A stretch of 64,000 nt of DNA from Fragum whitleyi (Eukaryota; Mollusca; Bivalvia; Cardiida; Cardiidae): contig OX411544.1 of NCBI GenBank assembly GCA_948146395.1, forward strand, positions 36,724,457 to 36,788,456, in the 5' to 3' direction. The translations under genes were made by a program, and so were the position numbers. Shown one piece after another: positions 14,501 through 26,500 of this stretch. How positions within the stretch are numbered: position 1 is the stretch's first letter; each line of letters starts with the position of its first letter. The notes below the pieces were generated by a model, which did not search any database, had not been told where the DNA came from, and saw only the letters and a list, made by a program, of their open reading frames with translations.

Positions 14501-17500
14501 CGATTATCAACCCATTGGTGAGAGACAAATAGTCAGAAAGGATTAGTGCCGCCGTCGGGGATCCTTCGTTCGAATTGAACTTTTCCTTGTTTTTATTAGC
14601 TAGTTTTTATTTGGGAGCTTGTACGAAAACATGTAACAAGTATGTAGATTTTTAAAGGGGGATAATAAAATAAAGGTTATTTCGTCCGATTCGGACGAAA
14701 TAAGCGATATTTATAACCTCACTTAAATCTTTTTCTATTCTCGATTAACACACTCATTCAATAACATTTAAAAATCATTCAAAATACATTCAACTAATCA
14801 TTCCACGAAGCACATGGAAATTCTCCGCAACATCTTAAGCCATTTGTATGAAGTATTTTATATATATCTAATCAAAGGATGTTCGTTGACATGGGCAGAA
14901 AACATTGAACATGATTTTACACACCTTATTCTCTGCCCCAAGATGTTTACAGAAGGCATCCATGACGAAAGGGTCGTTGACAGACAGACAGACAATATTA
15001 TCCACGCCTTTGGCCTTGAGCTTGTCGTAGTCTTGCAGGTAGGTCGGAAAATGTTCCTGGAATTGTAAAATACAGTGCATGCGCAAGTGCTTTCTGGCCA
15101 CGCCCCCTTGCCTTCGTACAGCAAGGCAGATAGCTACAGGTCATTCGGAACATCGCTCAGATTTTTAAGTAAACTGGAAAGTACCATCCATGACGTAAAC
15201 GGGAAAGTACCCCGGACGTAAACTTGTGTAGTATTTTTTAATGTTTAGGTAATTCGGGTTTCCGATGGTACTTCGGTTATATAAAACGCTTGATGAAACT
15301 CACATTTTGTTAATTCTTTCTGATCGTCTTTGGAGATCTTTTGGCATATAATAATTTGATGACAAAACGCATTTAAACATTAATACAATATGTTCACTTT
15401 AATTCTTTCTTTGATTTTGTTTTATGCAACGTCGTCATTAGTGGGATTATTGACAGTTTTGACGTCATGTAATCGACGTGGGAAAGGACGCGCTTTAATG
15501 GCTGCGCCCTCATTACAATGTGCTTTCGAGGTATATTCCGTATGATTGCCGATGGTTCTTGATTGGCTTCATGTATAAAAAGACGTTAATCATACGACCG
15601 GGGGGGGGGGGGGTATGAAACGGAACAAAATATCCTTGGTGGGTGACTCAATGTCGTGAATAAGCTGTAGCTATGTCATTCAAGTAATTCAAGTCGCCCA
15701 TCCGGGATCATTTAAGAAAAATAAAAATATATCGGAAATGGACGCAATTCGACATTGCACTTTCTCTCATTAATTACTAAATTGATTTTCCCCCTAATTT
15801 TTTGTTGTTCTGTTTGTTTGTTTTTTGCTATTTATTTTTCTTTTTTAAATTTTTCATTTTGTTTTTGTTGCTGATGTTGTTGTTATTGTTGCTACTGTTA
15901 TCTATTTGCCAGCCGCTACAAAAGTTTAAAATTCAATATTCATTAAATATGGCCGATGTATCACGCTTCTCGGTTTTGCTTTAATTTCACCAGAATGCAC
16001 CTCTTATCATGTTAAGGCAGTGAACCAGTAATAGTTCTGCAACATTTCAGACCTCAAACACTTTCACAATGTTGACCGAGGTTTCCTAATTATAATCATT
16101 AGGAAACCTCGGCTAACACTGTAAAAGCTCATTACCCCCGAAACATTGCAGAACTATTACAGGGCACTACCTTAAAAGCTGTGTTTATCATGAATATTTG
16201 AACAAACAGCTCTAGGTGACATATGATAACCCAGCCATAAAATCGCTTCAAAAGAAAGACCGGTCAACTGTTACCCTAGTGTATTATATATTTATACAGA
16301 CAACATGACAAATCTTGCCCTGAAATAGGCAACCAACCCGTTTAAGTACTTCTAAAGATTATAACATAACTTTGAATGAAATTTCGATTTCAGTGTTTGA
16401 GATTTTCATACGTTTTGACGGAAGTTGCTCCCACGGAGCGACTTACGGAGAGATAGTCAAACAGATGCATGAACAGACACCGCATATTGGTCGATCACAA
16501 GAGAGCAATGGCCACACTTTCAAAGACGAGACCATGCTAGACATAAATGGCGAAGAATATTGATTGTCAAAGCTCTGCCTAGTTGAATGAATGATTTGAC
16601 TTATCAGTCGATTAAAGGGACAGTTATCAGTCATTCCTACAACTCGTGACTGCATAAATTAAAGTTTGGTCTTCCAAAAGTAAAATGCGTACGCATTTAA
16701 ATCATGGAAACTTTATGGCCTTTTGAAAGTCCTTACATAAAATATGGGAAAACATTCGGCCATTTATCGACGTGGTGAATTTTTCTAGGAAGCAGATTCG
16801 AGAGGGATTAATCTAAGTTGTAAGAACTTGCTTCACAATCGAAGTAAAACAAATACGTTTTTACTAAACTATTTACAATATGAATCAAATCCTAGGACAT
16901 ATAGCGCCCTAAGGGAAAGCATACGACCATTAGCAGTCCAGGGTACTATTTAGTCAAAACATAAAATATTGGAACCAATACGGTCATTATGCAGTCTAAA
17001 TATAACATTCATTTAAAATTTGAATTGTGAAAACCATGCAGCCGCAAAGATCATGGATGGATAATTATTCGAAACATCAAACGTGGAAGCAATGCGGCCA
17101 TTTTGCCGTCTAAATGGCAAGTCGATAGGCCGTTAGTCTATCCAAAGACAACGTACGTTCTAAACAGAAAGCATAGGAAAAAATAGGGCCGTTACGGTCG
17201 TCAAAAAGATAATATTCATTCAAGAAATGATTTGAGACAAGAGGACCATGATGGTCCTAGATCGCTCACCTGAGTCTCTTTGACCCCTTGGACATCAAAT
17301 CATTTAAATAGACAGATGTTATAAAGGAGATAATTTCAAACAAGAAGTTTGGGCCAAAATTGTGGCCTCTTGACTTATAACAAGAAAATTATCAATAAAG
17401 CCCCTTTTCCTGTGATATGGTATGGATCCTTTCCGTTTTCAAATGGCTTCATTTTTGTGACTTGACCAACATTCTGACCACGTTTCATGAAGTTTGGGCC

Positions 17501-20500
17501 ATTTTGTGGCCTCTAGAGCTTGAACAAGATAATTGTCGTTAAGGCCCCTTTACCTGTGATATGGCATGGATCCTTCCCTTTTTCAAAAAGGGTTAATCCT
17601 TGTGACCTGGCCAATATTCTGAACAAGTAACATGACGATTGGGCCTTTTTTGTGGCCTCTAGGATGTGAACAAGAAAATTGTCATTAAGGCCCCTTTTCC
17701 CGTGATTTGGCATACATCCTTCCTATTTTCTATAAGGTTCATCCTTGTGACCTGGCCAATATTCTGACCAAGTATAATGAAGATTGGGCCATTTTTGTGG
17801 CCTCTAGGATGTAAACAAGAAAATTGTTGTTAAGGCCCTTTTTCCTGTGATATGGTATGGATCCTTCCATTTTTCGATAGGGTGAATCCTTGTGATCTGG
17901 CCAACATTCTGACCAAGTTTCATGACAATTGGGCAAAATTTGGGGTCTCTAGGATGTGAACAAAAAAATTGTCATTAAGGCCCGCCTTCCAGTGATATGG
18001 CATGGATCCTTTCCTATTTTCTATAAGGTTCATCCTTGTGACCTGGCCAATATTCTGAACAAGTATAATGAAGATTGGGCCATTTTTGTGGCCTCTAGGA
18101 TGTAAACAAGAAAATTGTTGTTAAGGCCCTTTTTCCTGTGATATGGCATGGATCCTTTCATTTTTCGATAGGGTGAATCCTTGTGATCTGGCCAACATTC
18201 TGACCAAGTTTCATGACAATTGGGCAAAATTTGGGGTCTCTAGGAAGTTAACAAAAAAATTGTCATTAAGGCCCGCCTTCCAGTGATATGGCATGGATCC
18301 TTTCCATTTTCAATAGGGTGAAACCTTGTGACCTGGCCAACATTCTGACCAAGTATCATGAAGATTGGGCCATATTTGTGGCCTCTAGAGTTTAAACAAG
18401 AAAATTTTCATTAAGACCCCTTTCCCGTGATTTGGCATAGATCCTCCCCATTTTCTATAGGGCTCATCCTTGTGACCTGGCCAACATTCTGACCAAGTTT
18501 CATGAAGATTGGGCCATATTTGTGGCCTCTAGAGTGTAAACACTAAGATTGTTGACGCCTGACGACGGACGACACACGACGGACGACGGACATTCAATGA
18601 TCACAAAAGCTCACCTTGAGCACGTTGTGCTCAGGTGAGCTAAAAACCAATGGGTCTTTCGGTCGCCAAAAGATAATATGCATTACAAAGATAAAACGTA
18701 GAAACAATACAGTTTTTTACCGTCTAAAGACAATAAATATACACTGCCCTCCAAAAGATCCTTCACACACATTTCATTTATAAGATTTTCAGCTTTAATC
18801 TTTTTAAACAAAGTTATAGATTAGTTTTTATTACTTAAAATCTGATTATTCCCATTTGAACGCTACTTTAGAAGACAAAATGACTGTTGATAAAGATACT
18901 ATTTTAGAACAATGTATAACAGAAAATATTGAGACAAAAGGAGAAAATGCTGATTATCAGTGGAACGTTGTGAGAGACTTGTAAATAGCATGCCTAGATT
19001 CATGTTCAGGCTGTCTTACCTGCTAATGGAGGCTACACTAAATATTGACATAAGTTGATCCCCATGATAGAAAATTTGGCAAAATGGTGAACTATTCTGA
19101 TTTTGTCGATTTACATGATTTTGCCATTTCTGGTATTGCTTCTTAATTGATACATTGCAATAAAGATATAAAGTATACATTTTATTAATAAAAATAATAT
19201 AAAACTTTGTTTTAAATTACTTAAGCTAAAGATCTTTAAAAGAAGTGTGTGTGAAGAAACTTTTGGAGGGCAGTGTATGTTTTCTAAGCATAACAGACTT
19301 AAAGGAGTTAGCCCGTCAAAAGATGACAGCATTCCAAATGTAAGAAATGAGATCTAAACAGCCGTTATACCGTCTCAATCTCGTGAAAAAGACATTCCAA
19401 ATTAAAAAAAAATCACAGAAACCATACGACCGTTTTGCAGTCTACAAAATACTAACTACACGTATATGCTTTCTATACTTAAAACATTGGAAACCGTACG
19501 GACGTAAGGCCATCCAAAAACTATGTATTCTAAACATAAATCGGAGAAACCATTGTCCAAAAGTAGCATGCCTTCTAAAAATAGATCGTGGGCATCATTC
19601 GACCATTTGACCATTTTTTCGTAAAACAAACGGCGTGGGAACATCCAAAAAGTATGTTTTTATTATTTTTTTTAATTTTTTCATTTCTTTTTTTTAAATA
19701 TCATGGGGACAACCAAGGACCGCATATAAATGCGAAAAAAAAAAACAATCATAAAGTAGGTAACTGATCATTCTCGATTCAGAAAATCAATCGAAAATGA
19801 AACAAGGAACATTCCTGTGAAATTTGATTGGAATTCATCCAGTACTTTAAGAGGAGAAGATTTTTAAAGTAAAAGATTACAGACGGACGGACGAACGACG
19901 GACACCCCGCCATGACAATAGCCGCTGGCCTTTTAGGGCTAAAACTCGATCTTAGTCATTCTGTGCAGTCAGCGCAGTCAGACAAGAATCGATTTCTTTC
20001 TGACTTTCCAAAAGGACCCTTTTTGTCTGATGGGGTCCAACATTTGAGTAGCTTAAATCTTAAACAGATATTCACCTGATAAACATAGTTGACCTTTTAA
20101 CACTTCAACGGGAACGTAAAAAAAAGTTTCTTCCTGTTTAGTATCAGTAATCAGAGGTACATTAAAGAGGGGGTAAACCCAGTCTAAAATCTTTATATCT
20201 TCATCTCTCAATGAAACCCTATTTTGTGAGTACTCATTGGAATCGTCTCGACGAGACGATTCCAATTAGTACCAAAAACATAAAGTTTGCTAGAATTATA
20301 GAAAACCGTTGCTCTTAAGTCCAAAATACCCCCTCTATCTGTATGTCTGTTGGTGAACTTTTGTTTAATTTATATACAATGTACATACATTCCTTTCGAC
20401 GAAAGAAGGCTTACATTTACCATTGAATATCAATCAGAATTTGGGGATTTAAAAAACTGTGTTCGGCATGATCTTCAATGTCAGGGTACAGTATTCTCTC

Positions 20501-23500
20501 TCTGCGAATTGTTCGGGTTATATTTTTAGATATTTATGCAGTTTTGTTCCTTAGGGCAAGAGGCGCAGTTTCTAATGTATTGTGAGAGTGAAAATGAGAA
20601 TTCGACCTGTTAAGTAATTCAGTTTCACTTTCATTTCGTGGGTTTGCGTTAACACAAAACAATAAATTAGATCTGCTAACGATCGAGTTTGAAGGAGATA
20701 AAGAGATCCAGTTTCAAAATATCTTTGATGTAAACTTTTGTAATTTTTCAAACAAGTTGAATTATCTAGACAGAAAAAAGTTTTGATACAAAGATCAAAC
20801 CTTCGAAAATAAATCACTCTATTACGTGGTATTGAATTCAAATGTTGAACTTCAACTACATGTATATCGATAGATAACAAAACCTCGAAACAACGGCGTA
20901 TTCAACGTCAATCAAGGAGTCGATGAGACGGTTCAAATGAGTACCAACAGTATTGGATTTAAGTATGGAGTTATGCAATAATTATATTTGAGCCTGTGCT
21001 TGACATTTCCAACAAATTTCAACAGTACGCCAAGCAAATACTCTCAGCCAGCCTGCGCACCCGCACAGTCTGTAAAGAATCTTCACTTTGCGCTTTATAG
21101 GTAGACAATATCTTTAAGTATCTTTAGACAGACAGACAATCTTCTTATTGCTTTATGTGACTGTCTAGGCTGCTCAATGCTTGCACCTCACGCACATTTC
21201 GAATTGTTGGAAATGTCACGCACAGGCTCATTTAAAAACCAAAATAACTGTCCATCTAATGGTAGCTCTGCAATCGAAATCGTAAAATCCATCACTATAT
21301 AGGGGAAGAAAAGTGACCGGTTATGCAAAAAGACCATCTGGCAACCCCGAAACATATATATTTGAAAAAAAATAAAATAAAAGATTTTTTCTAGGAGAAG
21401 TAAACCTGATGTTGTATTTCTATCATTCATATACTGTGTGGTAGAATGATTATTTTGGAATCAGAAAAATGTAAAGATTTCGATCCTATTAAGACTGCGC
21501 AGTCTGTTTTAGTCAATATGATCAACCCTGTTATTGTTTTAAAATAAGGGGTACCAATCTTAGTAGCTGGATAAATCCTTAACGAATCTCGACTCAAAAC
21601 AGTTCTTGCCGCGGTTAGCTGGACTGCAATGAGTTTGATTTTAATATGAAGTAAGAATTTCTAACATGGATTGTGTCTATTGTAAATAATTAACATTCTA
21701 CATGATATATGACTGAGGCGTTTTTTATTCACGTCAGTAGTACAGGCCCATTCCAAATTGACGTTGTCGTATACTTACATTTTGGCACGTGGGAGTAAAT
21801 GCCCCCGGAATCGCGAAAATCACGTGGGTGCCCTTAGCAAACTCCTTGGCTACACTGATCTTATTGTCGGGCTTAGATTCGTACAGTGTCACATCGGGTA
21901 AAGGTTCGCCAACCTGGAAGTACATGAAGGTCAATGTCACAGAGTTCGAATCATAGAGCGTGGTTAGATCAAGATCATAGAGAGTGGTTAGAGATCCAGA
22001 TCATACAGAGTGGTTAGAGATCCAGATCATAGAGAGTGGTTAGAGATCCAGATCATAGAGAGTGGTAAGAGATCCGGCCAGATCATAGAGGGTGGTTAGA
22101 TCCAGATCATAGAGAGAGAGGTAAGAGATCCAGATCATAGAGCGTGGTTAGAGATTCAGATCATAGAGCGCGGTTAGAGATCCAGATCATAGAGAGTGGT
22201 TAGAGATTCAGATCATAGAGAGTGGTTAGAGATTCAGATCATAGAGCGTGGTTAGAGATCCAGATCATAGAGAGTGGTTAGATCCAGATCATAGAGAGTG
22301 GTCAGAGCGGATCCAGATCATACAGAGTGGTTAGAGATCCAGATCTTAGAGAGTGGTTAGAGATCCAGATCATAGAGAGTGGTTAGAGCGGATCCAGATC
22401 ATAGAGAGTGGTTAGAGCGGATCCAGATCATACAGAGTGGTTAGAGATCCAGATCATAGAGAGTGGTTAGAGATCCAGATCATAGAGAGTGGTTAGAGAT
22501 CCAGATCATCGAGAGAGGTAAGAAATCCAGATCATAGAGAGTGGTTAGAGATCCAGATCATAGAGCGTGGTTAGAGATTCAGAATATAGAGAGAGGTAAG
22601 AGATCCAGATCATAGAGAGAGGTAAGAGATCCAGATCATAGAGCGTGGTTAGAGATTCAGATCATAGAGAATGGTTAGAGATCCAGATCATAGAGAGTGG
22701 TTAGAGATTCAGATCATAGATAGTGGTAAAGATCCAGATCATAGAGGGTGGTTAGATCCAGATCACAGAGAGTGGTTAGAGATCCAGATCATAGAGAGTG
22801 GTAAGATCCAGATCTGCATATAGAGTGGTTAGAGATCCATATCATAGAGAGAGGTTAGAGATCCGGATCATAAGGAGTTGTTTCGATTCCAAATAGAAAA
22901 AAAAATTGAAATGTGTCACAGACTAGGATATCCCCGTAAGTACTTTAGTTTTACCCGTAACCTTTTTGACCTTAAGCTATGGCCTTGAACTTGGGCGTAT
23001 CCGGACAAACTCTTCGCATGACACTAAAACTCACTCAGGAGAAAAAGTAATTTTGAAATTCATCCATAAATGCAGACGTTATTCTTGACGAAGAAGAATA
23101 GGACACACACACGCCCTATACACACACTCACACATGGACAGAGGTATATCGTAACTCTTTGCAGCTACAGTTAGTTACATCGTGAAATTAACATTCATCT
23201 CAATCAAAATCATTCTTAATCGCTCACTCGGCGCTCCATTCAATCATTCAAACCACTCACTCAAACCATTCAAAAACGCTCCAAACTCAATGAAATACAT
23301 AAAACAACAACTTCGTTCAAAATAAAAAATAGCTGGGAAAAAAATCGGGATTTCCCTGAATTAATTGAACTCTAGGCGTCTGATTAGATCTTAAGGAAAT
23401 AGTAAGCTATTTGTAGAACATTTATTCATTTTTTATTAAAGGGAGGTAATCAATATCGCAAATTTTGTTCATCCTGAACAAAATTTACGATATAGGATTA

Positions 23501-26500
23501 CCTCCCATTAAATTCACCCAAAACTCGCACTGTATTATCATCGTTAAATTGGCTTTCACCTCGATCAAATCCATTCTGAATCGCTCAGTCAGCGCTCCAT
23601 TCATTCATTCATTCATTCATTCCATACTCTCAATTAAATCACTCAAAAACGTTTCAAAATCGTTAAAAACAATTCGAAAAGGTTGACTACGAGTCCATAA
23701 CATTAACACCATTGTTTGTTTGCAAAGTTTCTGACTCTTTTTCCGATGACATATAACAACATTTTGAACAAGAGGTCAGCATGATCGGTTACTTATTTGG
23801 CCGCTAGATCTTATGGCCAAGCGCTCGAGATAAGAAAGGGTAAAACCAGTCTTGAATATTTTTTTCTCAAATAAAAATCTATGCTGTGGGTACTAATTGC
23901 AATGGTTTTCTAATGATTGTCTACCAGTTCAGGGTTTGTGCAACGTCATAATACTTGTTTTCATCTTAAACACAAAATATTTCCATCATAAAGCTTGTAT
24001 CTGTTACACTTTAATAGCCTACTTGACCTGAACTTCATGTTAATAAAACTGTATAAACTCATGTTTTAATTAATCTTATTTAGACCACTCGCTTGTTTTA
24101 GAGACCAAAATGATATGAAAAGAGTGCCGCAATCTGGAGCATTGCCTAGCTGCAAGCAGATGAAATGCAGGCCTAAACTGAGGGTTATTTATATAGAAAA
24201 TGAATAGAGTATTATAGTAATAATCCCTCTGCTTTTGCAAATTTCTGTCGTAAATAATGGACATGTGCAGGGTTTCGATATTGGGCGAATTCGGACGAAA
24301 TAATGACACTCACCAGGGGTTGACACAAGGCTCCTAAAAATAACACAAAATCAAGGAGTCCAAGCACAAAGTAGGGAGTCCAACCTTTCATTATGGGAGA
24401 ACATTGAGGAAAAGAAGAAATTGCTTGTTATAGGCAATTTCTTCTTTTTTACAATGTTCAACCGACAAGGGATCTTTTTAATATGCTATGCTATACAAGA
24501 AAGTGTTGTCTTCAAGGACTTTTGCATTTTCCTGTGCATTTGTGCATTTCTTTTTCAAAATCAGAGCTACAGTTAATTTTCAGTCTTAAAGGGTTTTTAC
24601 CCCCTATTTATTTCTGTAATGCTGATTTATAATGCAGCAATGCTGAAAAATCATTTAAGGGTTAATATGAGTTGTTCTCATCTTTAACTGTTTAAAAAAA
24701 CAATTTAGCTATTTAAATCCTGAATAATAATAATGGACATTTATAATAATAATATCATTGAGAGATATTTTACAATTGCCCGGTTAAATACCTGTGATGG
24801 TGTCACAACTCAAATTCTATATTTAATGGATGTCCTGTTATGCCTTGATGTTGCCAGTCTCAAGTTGCCTTCACAGAAAGAGCATCAATGTTTCCTTGCC
24901 AATAATTCACTGGGGGGAGGGATTAATTTATTATTTTGACCAATATACAATGAACAATAGCATGCCATAAGGCCCATTACCCTTTGATATTTTGAAAAAA
25001 TCTAATTGGCAGATGATGACGAAGGACCAAGAAAAACTGTCAGAGAGTTGGCCTGACAATCTTTTGTGGTCTATAAACTGTCAGACAAAAGCCAAGCCTG
25101 TCAAACTGAACATTTTATTGGGCAAATAATATCATCCATAATATAATTGTCTTTCCTCCTCGAGAGAAAAAAATTCTGAAATTAATAGAAATAACATAAC
25201 AAGGTTGTCAAAATCCTCTCAATCTGTCAGTGCTTTCAGTACTTTGATTTAAGACTGATGAATCCAAGGTTAAGAGGGTTAAAAAATAGAACTGTCTTTT
25301 TAAGTCACAATGTTACAATCACTTGTGGTTTTTATTGAAAATAAAAACGGACATAATTTGGTGGGTCGAACGTTCTTGGGTACGAATAAGCGGAAAATAA
25401 AATTAGTCTTTGTGCTTTTAAACTGGAAAATTTCGAAAAATTCAGGTAGAATAAGATTAGCTACCAATAATTCTTTCCAGAATTGATCCCCAAATCATGT
25501 TTTCTTCCTCTTTATTGATACGATTTGTAAAAGAGAATTTGCACTCTAGCGGTTCCGAAAGTCGTAAAGAAACTGTTAATATAGATGAAATCTAGACCCA
25601 TGTAATGTTGAAGATTAATGTTTGTTTCCATGAGAAAGTAATTCAGATTACTATTTTCAAAGGTGAAAGAAATTTTTCACGGTTTAAACATATTGTTTGC
25701 AAAGAAAATAGTGTTGCACATTCGGAACGGAATGGTACAATTTAACGGATTCGTTTTTTCACCATGACTGAAAGGGTTGTGTACTTCTGTGCCAACTTTT
25801 TGCTTTGAACTCGCCAATGTTTAGATGTCATTCCCCATATTTTGTATGGGAATATTTAGTCCAGCTTTTTCATTATTCGATTATAAAAAATATAGAAATC
25901 AGAGACCAACGGTACTAGACACGCTCGATAAGTGTCATCTGTAGGAAATGTGAATTGTGTTAAGGCGTCGTACGTTCGGAAATACGCACTTAGAACCATT
26001 AGTAATGCTGATCGGCGATTTGAAATGCGTTTTTGTACCCCCTTAAATATCTTCAAATGCGTTTTTATTTATTTTAAATGCGTTTTCACGCAAAAACGCA
26101 TCTTATCTGTAGCTCTGAAAATGTCTCATATGTGCATTTGTTTTTCAACTTGATGTCTCATTCTACCCCTGAGAGTCCATCCGGACTCCTTACTTGCAAA
26201 TTGAAGGAGTCCTAACTAGTAAAAAGGGAGCCTCGGACTCCTGGACTCCCCATAGTGTCAAATTCTGCAAGTCATTCAATGTCATTCTAAAATCATTCAA
26301 CTAAACAAATTCACGATCTTTTATCTGTTTTATTACTACTCACATAGCCTAATCAGCTCAGTCTGTACGATAGACCTAGTGCGTGTTGCTCTCAATGATC
26401 CGGGAGTAGAACTATGTTCGACGTTTTTCTTGAAAAAATCTTACGGCAGGATTTTTCAACTCGCTCTTACGAACGAACCATAGATTATGAAATAGTGGTT

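Noticed and set aside
21945..22870. CRISPR-like array
   Set aside because: Units are contiguous without unique spacers and lie in a eukaryotic intron; it is a minisatellite.
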